In this document: in pieces, positions 41,653-50,803 of the stretch
Position numbering within the stretch: the stretch's first letter is position 1
Layout of the letters: each line of letters opens with the position of its first letter
From: Pseudomonadota bacterium
GTDB lineage: Bacteria > Verrucomicrobiota > Verrucomicrobiia > Limisphaerales > SXTU01
DNA: 64,000 bases
Direction: 5' to 3'
Assembly (NCBI GenBank): GCA_009922615.1
Contig: RFVF01000001.1
Coordinates: 62,001-126,000 of the forward strand
Notes under the pieces: model-generated
The model's database searches: none
What the model saw: only the letters and a program-made list of their open reading frames with translations
Told to the model about the DNA's origin: nothing
Program-made: the position numbers and the translations under genes

Positions 41653-42416
41653 TGAAAACGGTCGAGGGGCGAGGGTCCAGAGTCTAGCGCAGGACTGGCT
41701 GGACCCTCGGCTTTCGACTCTCGACTTTCGACCCGCTTCACTGGCTCATCGCTCGCGATGTTCCCGTCCAGAATCCGCACGATGCGGCGGGCGTGGAGCG
41801 CGACTTTTTCCTCGTGCGTGACGACGATGATGGTGTTGCCCTTGCTCGCGAGTTCGTCGAACAGCGCGAGGATTTCCACGCCGGTTTTGGAATCGAGGTT
41901 TCCGGTCGGCTCATCCGCGAGCAGAATGGATGGCGAATTCACCAGGGCCCGCGCGACCGCGACGCGTTGGCGCTGGCCGCCAGACAGCTCGTTTGGCCGG
42001 TGATCTACGCGGTCGGCCAAGCCGACGGCGGCCAACGCAGCGAGCGCCTTCTCGCGCCGTTCATCCGGAGAGACGCCGGCGTAAACCATCGGCAGCTCGA
42101 CATTGCGCAGGGCCGTGGCGCGGGCGAGCAGGTTGAAGGTCTGGAAGACGAAGCCGATCTCGCGGTTGCGGATTTCGGCGAGCTCGTTGTCGTCACGATG
42201 GCTGACGTCCGTGCCGTTCAACTCGTAGGTGCCGCTCGTCGGCGTGTCGAGGCAGCCGAGGAGGTTCATCATCGTGGATTTGCCCGAGCCGCTCGGCCCC
42301 ATGATGGCGACGTATTCGCCGCGCTCGATGGAGAGCGAGACGCCGCGCAATGCGTGGACGGTCTCAGCGGCCATCTGGTAGCTGCGCCAGATGTTGTGGA
42401 GGTGAATGAGGCTCAC
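41649..42416 (-). CDS. ABC transporter ATP-binding protein (LolD/MacB type)
   Basis: [46 protein letters not shown]. Confidence 0.96.
   Translation of the reverse strand: MSLIHLHNIWRSYQMAAETVHALRGVSLSIERGEYVAIMGPSGSGKSTMMNLLGCLDTPTSGTYELNGTDVSHRDDNELAEIRNREIGFVFQTFNLLARATALRNVELPMVYAGVSPDERREKALAALAAVGLADRVDHRPNELSGGQRQRVAVARALVNSPSILLADEPTGNLDSKTGVEILALFDELASKGNTIIVVTHEEKVALHARRIVRILDGNIASDEPVKRVESRESKAEGPASPALDSGPSPLDRFQ
41670..41734. repeat. 11-bp hairpin + TCGACTY heptamer triplet within the 3' end of the ATPase gene
   Basis: CGAGGGTCCAG (41670-41680)/CTGGACCCTCG (41699-41709); (TCGACTC)(TCGACTT)(TCGACCC) 41714-41734. Confidence 0.8.
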
Positions 42417-42429
42417 GGGGAGTTTCCTT

Positions 42430-42522
42430 TAGCCACGGATGAAACACGGATTGAACACGGAGAAGGAAACCAAGCGAGCGGGTTGCAGTTTCCGTGTTTC
42501 ATCCGTGTTTCATCCGTGGCTA
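42430..42522. repeat. Near-perfect 32-bp inverted repeat with 11-bp subunits
   Basis: TAGCCACGGATGAAACACGGATTGAACACGGA vs reverse complement of 42491-42522, 30/32 identical. Confidence 0.92.
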
Positions 42523-42526
42523 GAAA

Positions 42527-43837
42527 TTACTTTCCGGTTTCCGCCGGCTTCTTCTCGTTGTCCACCTTGATTTGCTTGCCGTCTTCGAGCTCGCGGTTGA
42601 TGGCCTTGAAGCCTCCGGAGATGACCTCTGCGCCCTCGGTCACCCCTTCGATGATCTCCACGAAGTTGTCGTCGCTGATGCCGCGCTTGACGGGGACTTG
42701 CTTCACGGTTTCGCCTGTGCGCTGGAAGATCACCTCGATGGGCTTGGCCGGTTCGTCCTTCTTTTTGGCGGCGACGCTGTAGGTCTCCTTGGCATCGGCT
42801 TTTTCAGCCTTGGCTTTGGCTTCTTTTTCCTGGGCGCTCTTAGGCAGGCGCGTGGTGACGCTCTGGATGGGGACGCACAGGACATTGGTGCGATAGCGCG
42901 TCTCGACCTCGGCGGTGACACTCATGCCGGGCCGAAAGATTTCTTTTTCCTTCACGCGGATGCGGACCTCGAACTTCGTCGCCTCCTGTTGCGTTCCAAG
43001 GCCGCTGGCTTTGGCGGTGTTGGCGATCTCGGTAACTTCGCCGGTGAACTTGCGATCGCGAAATGAGTCCACTTCGAGCCGGGCGATCTGGCCGACTTGG
43101 ATTAGCACGATATCCCCTTCGCCGATGTCCACGCGCGCCTCCATCGTTTCGAGGTCGGCGATGGCCATCACCTCGGTGCCCGCCATGGTGGCGGTGCCGA
43201 CGACGCGCTCGCCCTTTTGCGAATTGAGTTTGCTGATGGTGCCATCTAACGGCGAGACGATGACTGTCTTCGCGAGATCATCCAGCGAGCGGTCGAGCGC
43301 GGCTTTGGCCACCTCGGTCTGGTGCTGGGCGGATTTCACCTGCGCCTGCGTGACTTCGTAACCTGTCTTCGCTTCCTGAAATTGCGATTCGGAGAGGAGC
43401 TTGCCATCGAAGAGCTTCTTGTTCCTCTCGAACTCAAGGCGCGCCTTCTCCAGGTTCGCCAGTGCAAGCGTGAGGCCGGCCTGGGAGGACTTGAAGTTCG
43501 CGTCTGCGGAGTTGGTGTTGGCGATGTAGAAGTCGGGTTTGATTTTCAACAGCAGGTCGCCTTTGCGCACGCGTTGGCCTTCCTTCACGGGCAGGTCGGT
43601 GATTTCGCCGCTGACCTCGGGGCTGATTTTGACGAGCGTGACGGGCTGGATTTTGCCGGTGGCGACGACGACTTCGGTGACGTTCCGGCGCGTGACTTTC
43701 TCGGTCTGGACGGTGACGAAGGCCGTTTTGTTTTTCTGATGCCACCACCAGCCACCACCGCCCGCGCCGCTGAGCAGTAACAACGTCAGGAACCAACGCA
43801 GGCCGGAGCGACGCTTGGGTTTGGGAGGCGCGGACAT
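42527..43837 (-). CDS. MacA/HlyD-type periplasmic adaptor
   Basis: TEVVVATGKIQPVTLVKISPEVSGEITDLPVKEGQRVRKGDLLLKI, SPLDGTISKLNSQKGERVVGTATMAGTEVMAIADL. Confidence 0.92.
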   Translation of the reverse strand: MSAPPKPKRRSGLRWFLTLLLLSGAGGGGWWWHQKNKTAFVTVQTEKVTRRNVTEVVVATGKIQPVTLVKISPEVSGEITDLPVKEGQRVRKGDLLLKIKPDFYIANTNSADANFKSSQAGLTLALANLEKARLEFERNKKLFDGKLLSESQFQEAKTGYEVTQAQVKSAQHQTEVAKAALDRSLDDLAKTVIVSPLDGTISKLNSQKGERVVGTATMAGTEVMAIADLETMEARVDIGEGDIVLIQVGQIARLEVDSFRDRKFTGEVTEIANTAKASGLGTQQEATKFEVRIRVKEKEIFRPGMSVTAEVETRYRTNVLCVPIQSVTTRLPKSAQEKEAKAKAEKADAKETYSVAAKKKDEPAKPIEVIFQRTGETVKQVPVKRGISDDNFVEIIEGVTEGAEVISGGFKAINRELEDGKQIKVDNEKKPAETGK

Positions 43838-43917
43838 AGTTGCAGAGCCAGACTGAGAGCTAAGAGTTTCACGAAAGGCCCGGCGAGTTCAACTGGGGAA
43901 AGCGGGTGTGTTGGCCC

Positions 43918-45810
43918 TCAAATCTCCACCTGCATGCCCAGCTCGACGACGCGGTTGGCGGGCAGGCCGAAATACGAGGTGGCGGTGGAGGCGTTGCGGG
44001 CCAGGACGGCGAAAAGCCACTTGCGCCAGCGCGAGAGCCTGGCTTTGCCGGTGTCGAGCACGGTCTCGCGGCTGAGGAAGAACGTTGTCTTCGGGATCTC
44101 GATGGGACCGCCGGTCACCGGCGCGTCCTTGAGCAGTTGGAGAATGTTCGGCTCTTCCATGAAGCCGTAGCGGCCCACGAGGCGCTGGAAGCCGCACGGC
44201 AACTGCTCGACCTGCACACGTTCGGCGGCGGGCACGTGTGCCACTTCGTCGGTGACGATGGTGAGCAGGATGTTGCGCTGGTGGAGGATTTTATTGTGCT
44301 TCAAGTTGTGAAGGAGCGCGACCGGCGTGCCGTTGGGATTGCCGGCCATGAAGATTGCGGTGCCGGAGACGCGTTGCGGCGGGTTGGCCTCGATGTCAGC
44401 GAAGAAGAGATCGCGTGGCAGCGTGGCATTTTGCATCCGCTCCCACACGAGGCGGCGGCCGGTTTTCCAAGTGGCCATCACGGTGAAGATGCCCGCGCCG
44501 ACGACGAGCGGGAACCAGCCACCGTGCGCGACCTTGATCAGGTTTGAGGCGAAGAATGCCAGCTCGACCGCGAGGAACACGCCGCACAGGGCCATGGCCC
44601 GTTTGCGCGGCCAGTTCCACAGCCTGCGAGCGGCGAAGAAGAACAGCATCGTCGTCACGAGCATGGTGAGCGTCACGGCGATGCCATAAGCGGCCGCGAG
44701 GTTGGAGGAATTCTTGAAGCCCAGCACCAGCCCGATGCACGCCAGCATCAACGCCCAGTTCACGTGCGGCATGTAGATTTGGCCGCGCTCGGCACTGCTG
44801 GTGTGGCGGATGACCATGCGGGGCAGGTAGCCGAGCTGGATCGCGTGCATCGTGAGCGAGTAAGCGCCGGAGATCAATGCCTGCGACGCGATGACCGTGG
44901 CGGCGGTGGAGAGGATGACCAATGGATACAGCGCCCAGGGCGAGGCCGGGGCCAGAAGGTAAAATGGATTCTCCACGGCCTTTGGATTGGTGAGCAACAG
45001 CGCTCCCTGGCCAAGGTAATTGATGAAGAGCGCGGGCAGGACGAGCGCAAACCACGCGAGCCGGATGGGCCGCACGCCAAAGTGGCCCATGTCCGCATAC
45101 AGCGCCTCACCGCCCGTCACGACGAGGAACACGGACCCGATGACGACAAAGCCCTGATAGCCTGCGGTGAACAGCAGATGCAGGCCGTGCCAAGGGTTGA
45201 TGGCGGCAACCACGGCGGGCTGCATCAGAATACCCTTGAGGCCCAGCAGCACGAGCACGGCGAACCAGACGATCATCACCGGGCCAAACATTTTGCCCAC
45301 GCGGCCCGTGCCCAGGCGCTGAATGCAGAACAAGCCGATGAGGATGACCACGGTGATCGGCTCGATGAACCCATCGAACACCTTCGTCGCCACGCTCAAG
45401 CCCTCCACCGCGCTCAACACCGAAATCGCCGGCGTGATCATGCCGTCGCCGTAGAGCAGTGCCGCGCCAAACACACCGCAGCCGATGAGGATGGCCCGCG
45501 AGCGATTGGGCTTGTCGCGCTCGGGGAACGCCAGCGAGAGCAGCGCGAGGATGCCGCCTTCGCCCTTGTTGTCGGCGCGCATGACGAAGCCGAGATACTT
45601 CACACTTACAATCATCACGAGCGACCAGAACATCAGCGAGAGCACGCCAAGGACATGCTCCGGAGTCGCTGTCAATGAATGCGGACTTTCCGGGTTGAAG
45701 CATTCCTTCAGCGCGTAGAGCGGGCTGGTGCCGATGTCGCCATAAACGACGCCCAAGGCGGCAAGGGTAAGTGCGGGCAACGCGGCGCGTTCCGTGGAAT
45801 GGCTTTGCAT
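43918..45810 (-). CDS. kup: KUP family potassium transporter
   Basis: ALGVVYGDIGTSPLYALKECF, VFGAALLYGDGMITPAISVLSAVEGL, GGEALYADMGHFG. Confidence 0.96.
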   Translation of the reverse strand: MQSHSTERAALPALTLAALGVVYGDIGTSPLYALKECFNPESPHSLTATPEHVLGVLSLMFWSLVMIVSVKYLGFVMRADNKGEGGILALLSLAFPERDKPNRSRAILIGCGVFGAALLYGDGMITPAISVLSAVEGLSVATKVFDGFIEPITVVILIGLFCIQRLGTGRVGKMFGPVMIVWFAVLVLLGLKGILMQPAVVAAINPWHGLHLLFTAGYQGFVVIGSVFLVVTGGEALYADMGHFGVRPIRLAWFALVLPALFINYLGQGALLLTNPKAVENPFYLLAPASPWALYPLVILSTAATVIASQALISGAYSLTMHAIQLGYLPRMVIRHTSSAERGQIYMPHVNWALMLACIGLVLGFKNSSNLAAAYGIAVTLTMLVTTMLFFFAARRLWNWPRKRAMALCGVFLAVELAFFASNLIKVAHGGWFPLVVGAGIFTVMATWKTGRRLVWERMQNATLPRDLFFADIEANPPQRVSGTAIFMAGNPNGTPVALLHNLKHNKILHQRNILLTIVTDEVAHVPAAERVQVEQLPCGFQRLVGRYGFMEEPNILQLLKDAPVTGGPIEIPKTTFFLSRETVLDTGKARLSRWRKWLFAVLARNASTATSYFGLPANRVVELGMQVEI

Positions 45811-45853
45811 GTCAGCGGGGTGGAGTTTGGCAATCGGGACCACGAAGGACGAA

Positions 45854-46108
45854 TCAAATCGGGAGCCAGCCAGTTGCTTGGGGAAGCTTCGCCCGCGCTT
45901 CAGCATCGGCGTAAAAGCGCGTCAAACCGCACTCCGCGCAGACCACCACGGTCAACTGGGCGAACGTCCCCGAGAAAAAAGTCCCCCACGAAATGGGACG
46001 TTCCAAGCCCGGCAATAGCACCGGACCATATCCGCCTCCGGAGTTGGTTGTCGTTCTGTGGAGCGACTCTGCACCGCACTCCGGGCACTTCGCCGATTCA
46101 TTTTTCAT
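45854..46108 (-). CDS. Small zinc-ribbon-like protein
   Basis: KCPECGAES...VVCAECGLTRFY (CxxC/CxxC); internal ATG at 46108. Confidence 0.6.
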   Translation of the reverse strand: MKNESAKCPECGAESLHRTTTNSGGGYGPVLLPGLERPISWGTFFSGTFAQLTVVVCAECGLTRFYADAEARAKLPQATGWLPI

Positions 46109-46474
46109 ACGCGCACTCGGTTCGCCACAGCGTGACGTGGTGAAGCGTCGCGCCGCCCATCCAAACGGGACGGGTCGGTTTTCTACACGGGGTGAACGTG
46201 GGTGGCGCACGCGCGCTCCCAGAGGATCGCCCTTCCCCATGCCTGCGAGGTTAGCTGACGGGCTGGACCTGGAAAGTGGCCCCGGTGACCTCACCGTTCG
46301 CCCCGGTCCGGTTGTCCGGACGTTGGGTTCCCCGCTCGCGGCCTCGGGAAGGAGGCCGCGATTCGGCTGCGGGCGAAGCATTCGCACATTCCCACGGCTC
46401 TGTCAAATCGCTCGCCCAGCTCCTGACGCCTGCGATGTTCACGCCGACATGGGAAGAGGGACCGCCGTTTTTCT

Positions 46475-47365
46475 TTGCTCACCGTTGCCGCGTGGCTGCT
46501 GGTTTCTCAAGGAGTTATTCTGGCAGTGGATGAACCGAGGTCTGCCAAGTCCGATGCCGATTCTGACGGGATCCGCCTGCTGGCCGACGTGTCATACAAG
46601 CAGGGTGCCGTGCTCACCGAGTATGAACAGACGCGTTGCAAACTGGACGTGTATCTGCCGAAGCAGGGAAAGAACTTCGCCACGCTGGTCTGGTTTCACG
46701 GTGGCGGCCTGAAGACTGGCGACAAGCGGAAATCGAGGGAGGATTCAGTGCAGACGGAGGCCATCTCGCGCAGCTTGGCCAAGGGTGGTATCGCCGTGGT
46801 ATCGGTGAATTATCGCCTGAGTCCCAAGGCTACTTTTCCGGCTTATATCGAAGATGCCGCTGCCGCCGTGGCGTGGGCCCGGAACCATATCGCCGAGCAC
46901 GGCGGTGATGCCAAGAAGCTCTTCATCGGCGGCCATTCGGCGGGTGGTTACCTCACGCTCATGCTGGGCATGGATACCCACTACTTGATCGCTGTGGGAC
47001 TGAATCCAACAGACATCGCCGGGCTCATTCCGGTGAGCGGCCAGGTCATGACCCACTACACGGTGCTGGGTGAACGCGGCCTTGGGCGGTTCAACGTGAT
47101 GGCGGACAACGCGGCCCCCGTTCATTTCGTCCGAGCTGAAACGCCGCCGTTTCTCGTGCTCTACGCCGACCACGACATGGCGGCCCGCGCGGAGGAGAAC
47201 GCCTACTTCGTCGCGCTGATGAAGGGGGCCGGCAATAAATCCATCAACGGCCATATGATTGAAAATCGAACTCACGGGAGCATCGCGGGAAAGATCGTTG
47301 ATGAAGGTGATGCCGTACGAACGGCGATTCTGGACTTCATTCGCACAGTGAGCCAAAGGCGCTGA
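46475..47365 (+). CDS. Alpha/beta hydrolase (esterase)
   Basis: LDVYLPKQGKNFATLVWFHGGGLKTGDK, SVNYRLSPKATFPAYIEDAAAAVAWA, FIGGHSAGGYLTLM. Confidence 0.9.
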   Translation: MLTVAAWLLVSQGVILAVDEPRSAKSDADSDGIRLLADVSYKQGAVLTEYEQTRCKLDVYLPKQGKNFATLVWFHGGGLKTGDKRKSREDSVQTEAISRSLAKGGIAVVSVNYRLSPKATFPAYIEDAAAAVAWARNHIAEHGGDAKKLFIGGHSAGGYLTLMLGMDTHYLIAVGLNPTDIAGLIPVSGQVMTHYTVLGERGLGRFNVMADNAAPVHFVRAETPPFLVLYADHDMAARAEENAYFVALMKGAGNKSINGHMIENRTHGSIAGKIVDEGDAVRTAILDFIRTVSQRR

Positions 47366-47458
47366 CTTGCGTGCCTCCGAGTTGGGATGTGACGGCTGGT
47401 GGATTGTTGCTTGCCAGCCCCGAAGCCGTCCGGCTTACTTCGCCGGAATTTTTGCGCC

Positions 47459-49261
47459 ATGCCCATCTCCGCTGAACAACTGAACAAAGCCAAGTCACTC
47501 GGCTTTTCCGACCGCCAAATCGCTCATCTCACCAGCTCCACCGAGGACGCCGTCCGCGCGGAGCGTAAGCGCCTTGGTCTTGTGCCCAGCTACCGGCTCG
47601 TGGACACCTGCGCGGCCGAGTTCGAGGCTTACACGCCGTATTATTATTCGACCTACGACCGTGGCGATGACGAGGTGAAGGGCAACACGGCGAAGAAGGT
47701 GATGATTCTCGGTGGCGGCCCGAACCGCATCGGCCAGGGCATCGAGTTCGATTACTGCTGCGTCCACGCGGCGTTTGCGCTCAAGGAAGACGGCTTCGAG
47801 ACCATCATGGTGAACTCGAACCCGGAGACCGTTTCCACCGACTACGACACGTCGGACAAGCTCTTCTTCGAGCCGCTGACGCTCGAGGACGTGCTGCACA
47901 TCTACGAACGGGAGAAGTGCTGGGGCGCCATCGCGCAGTTTGGCGGCCAGACGCCGCTGAATCTTGCGCTCGGCTTGCAGAAGAACGGCGTCAACATCAT
48001 CGGCACCAGCCCGCAGAGCATCGAAGTGGCCGAGGACCGCAAGCTGTTCGCGGCGATGTTGGACAAGCTCCAGATTCCGCAGCCGCCCAATGGCACGGCC
48101 ACGACCGTCGAGGAAGCCCTCGTCATTGCCAAGCGGCTGACTTACCCCGTGCTCGTGCGGCCGTCATTCGTGCTCGGCGGGCGCGCGATGCAAATCGTCT
48201 TCTCCGAGCAGGAGCTGCGCGATTACTTCCACCACAACGCCGCGCTGGAAATCTCCGCCGGTCGCCCCGTGCTCGTGGACAAGTTCCTCGAAGACGCGAC
48301 CGAAGTGGACGTGGATTGCATCACGGACTGCGGCCAGTTCCCGAACCCGGCGGATGGCACCATCGTCATCGGCGGGATGCTGGAACACATCGAGTTCGCG
48401 GGCGTCCACTCCGGCGACGCCGCGATGGTCCTGCCGCCGCACACGCTCTCGCAGTCTGTCATCGAAACCATCCGCCGTTACACGCACGCGATGGCGCGCG
48501 AGCTGCGCGTCATCGGCCTGATGAACGTGCAATACGCCGTGAAGGGCGAGACGGTCTATGTGCTGGAAGTGAACCCGCGTGCCAGCCGTACGGTGCCTTT
48601 CGTCAGCAAGTCCATCGGCAAGCCGCTCGCCAAACTCGCCGCGAAGGTGATGGCGGGGAAGACACTGAAGGAACTCGGCTTCACCGAGGAAATCTGGACG
48701 AAGTATTGGGCGGTGAAGGAATCGGTCTTCCCGTTCAACAAGTTCCACGGGCAGGACATTCTCCTCTCGCCGGAGATGCGTTCCACCGGCGAAGTCATGG
48801 GCCTGGACACCGACCTCGGCGTGGCTTACGCGAAGTCGCAGATGGCCGCGAACTCGCCGCTGCCGCTCAAGGGCAAGGTCTTTATCAGTGTCAGTGACGC
48901 GCACAAGGGATATGTCGCGGAAGTGGCGAAACAGTTTTCCGATCTGGGCTTTGAACTGATTGCAACCGGTGGCACGGCCACCGTGCTGGAAAAAGCGGGA
49001 TTGAAAGTGCAGCGGATTTACAAGCTCGCCGAGGGCCGACCCAACGCGATTGACCTGCTCAAGAACAAGGAAATCCAGCTCGTCATCAACACCCCCGCCG
49101 GCCAGTCCCCGCGCGCGGATGAAATTAAAATCCGCACGACCGCCGTTTACACCGGCACGCCCATCATGACGACGCTCTCCGGCGCACGCGCCGCCGCCCT
49201 CGGCATCGCCGCGCTGAAGAAGAGCGGCTACGCGGTTCGCACGGTGCAGGAGTATCACTGA
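47459..49261 (+). CDS. carB: Carbamoyl-phosphate synthase large subunit, stand-alone C-terminal half
   Basis: starts at oligomerisation domain; VMILGGGPNRIGQGIEFDYCCVHAAFALKEDGFETIMVNSNPETVSTDYDTSDKLFFEPLT, single ATP-grasp and MGS-like C-terminus (FISVSDAHKG...LIATGGTA). Confidence 0.95.
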   Translation: MPISAEQLNKAKSLGFSDRQIAHLTSSTEDAVRAERKRLGLVPSYRLVDTCAAEFEAYTPYYYSTYDRGDDEVKGNTAKKVMILGGGPNRIGQGIEFDYCCVHAAFALKEDGFETIMVNSNPETVSTDYDTSDKLFFEPLTLEDVLHIYEREKCWGAIAQFGGQTPLNLALGLQKNGVNIIGTSPQSIEVAEDRKLFAAMLDKLQIPQPPNGTATTVEEALVIAKRLTYPVLVRPSFVLGGRAMQIVFSEQELRDYFHHNAALEISAGRPVLVDKFLEDATEVDVDCITDCGQFPNPADGTIVIGGMLEHIEFAGVHSGDAAMVLPPHTLSQSVIETIRRYTHAMARELRVIGLMNVQYAVKGETVYVLEVNPRASRTVPFVSKSIGKPLAKLAAKVMAGKTLKELGFTEEIWTKYWAVKESVFPFNKFHGQDILLSPEMRSTGEVMGLDTDLGVAYAKSQMAANSPLPLKGKVFISVSDAHKGYVAEVAKQFSDLGFELIATGGTATVLEKAGLKVQRIYKLAEGRPNAIDLLKNKEIQLVINTPAGQSPRADEIKIRTTAVYTGTPIMTTLSGARAAALGIAALKKSGYAVRTVQEYH

Positions 49262-49432
49262 CGGCGTTTTTAGGCGGGCGTCACCTTCGCTTGCTCGCGC
49301 CGCCTCGGGGAGCATCTCAATGCTTTTGCCGATGCTCTCATTGATTCATTTGATTTCCCCACCTTGGGGCACGATGATACGTATGCACACGAATACGACG
49401 GCTGTGTGGCTGTCCAAACGAAAGACGCCAAT

Positions 49433-50086
49433 ATGAAAAAGCTGCTGATCCTCGGAGTTGCCCTTACGACCGTGTTGCCCATGCAGGCACAAATCCTCAA
49501 TGGCAGTTCGCTGGGAACGGCCGTGCTCGGAGGGGTGCTGGGTGGCGTAATCGGACACAACAACGGACATCGGACCGCCGAAGGGGCTGCCATCGGCGCG
49601 GGGGCGGGCTTGTTGCTTGGCGCATTGGCCAACGATTACCAGCGTCAGTCCAGCTATCCGGTCTACTCCTCCAGTCCGACCTATTACAGCGGGAATCCGT
49701 ATCCTTACACCACGTCGGGTGCGCTCATTGGCGGCATCGCCGGCGGCGTGATCGGACACAACAGCGGCCATCGGACGGCGGAGGGCGTGGCCATCGGCGT
49801 CGCTTCAGGTGCCCTACTAGGCGCGGTGGCAGACAGCAGCTTGCGGCAGCCTGCGACCACCTACTACGCAGCTCCGTCCTATTACTCGCGTTCGCCTTAC
49901 TACCCATACCCCTATCACCATCACCGCTTGGTGGCTCCAGTCATTGTGACCACGACCCCGGTTGTGAGTGCGCTGGTAACGACTCCCCAGCCAGTCGTCG
50001 CGCCCGTCCAGCCGCAGACTGTGATCATCAACAACTACTACGGGGGCAGCACTGGTGGTTCAGCCAACGCGTTGTTCGGTCGCTAG
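49433..50086 (+). CDS. Secreted glycine-zipper protein with internal duplication
   Basis: LGGVLGGVIGHNNGHRTAEGAAIGAGAGLLLGALA and ALIGGIAGGVIGHNSGHRTAEGVAIGVASGALLGAVA. Confidence 0.8.
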   Translation: MKKLLILGVALTTVLPMQAQILNGSSLGTAVLGGVLGGVIGHNNGHRTAEGAAIGAGAGLLLGALANDYQRQSSYPVYSSSPTYYSGNPYPYTTSGALIGGIAGGVIGHNSGHRTAEGVAIGVASGALLGAVADSSLRQPATTYYAAPSYYSRSPYYPYPYHHHRLVAPVIVTTTPVVSALVTTPQPVVAPVQPQTVIINNYYGGSTGGSANALFGR

Positions 50087-50138
50087 CCTAACCTCCTTGT
50101 TGCATCCGGAAGTGAATCTCCGCACGCTCCCCACGCAT

Positions 50139-50765
50139 ATGAAAATAGAAAATTGCCGTTTGAACTTCTCCCTCGCCTTGGCTGCCAGCCTGTTGGCTGG
50201 CTGCGCCACTGGCGTGCAAAACCCGAGCGGTGTCTCCGTCACCGAGATGCGCCCGGACGAACGCGGCTTCGTCGCTGGCACCGGCGTCGAGTCTCAAGAC
50301 CTCGTGCGCGTGGCCGACAAAATGGCGCGCGGCATCGTGGGCATCCCGCAAGTCCTCCGCGCGCAGGGCACTCCGCGCGTCGTGCTCGACCCCGTGGTGA
50401 ACGAGACGCGTTTCCCCATCAACAAGGACATCTTCCTCACCCGCATCCGTGCGCAGCTTAACTCACAGGCCGCCGGCAAGGTCATCTTTCTCGCCCGCGA
50501 CCGCATGACCGCCCTCGAACGAGAGCGTGACCTCAAGCGCTCCGGTCAGGTCACCAGCGGCAGCGACCCGAACGTCGTCGAGTTCAAGGGCGCGGACTTC
50601 TTCCTCACCGGCAAACTCTCCAGCCTCACCACGCGCTCCTCGAAGGGCGTGAGCGACTACGTGCTCTACACCTTCCAACTCATTGACGCGCGCACCAGCG
50701 ACATCATCTGGGAAGGCTTCGAGGAGATTAAGAAGCAGGGGCTGGAGGACGCGGTGTATCGTTAG
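50139..50765 (+). CDS. LpoB-like lipoprotein (penicillin-binding protein activator family)
   Basis: lipobox LLAGCATG; RVVLDPVVNETRFPINKDIFLTRIRAQL, FFLTGKLSSLTTRSSKGVSDYVLYTFQLIDARTSDIIWEG. Confidence 0.82.
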   Translation: MKIENCRLNFSLALAASLLAGCATGVQNPSGVSVTEMRPDERGFVAGTGVESQDLVRVADKMARGIVGIPQVLRAQGTPRVVLDPVVNETRFPINKDIFLTRIRAQLNSQAAGKVIFLARDRMTALERERDLKRSGQVTSGSDPNVVEFKGADFFLTGKLSSLTTRSSKGVSDYVLYTFQLIDARTSDIIWEGFEEIKKQGLEDAVYR

Positions 50766-50803
50766 GCCGTGGAGCGCGGACTTCAGTCCGCTTCAACATC
50801 CGT

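Noticed and set aside
50776-50791. Small palindrome GCGGACTTCAGTCCGC between lipoprotein genes
   Set aside because: 6-bp stem only; may belong to the ATGGAGCGCGGAC family at 18643 but support is insufficient.
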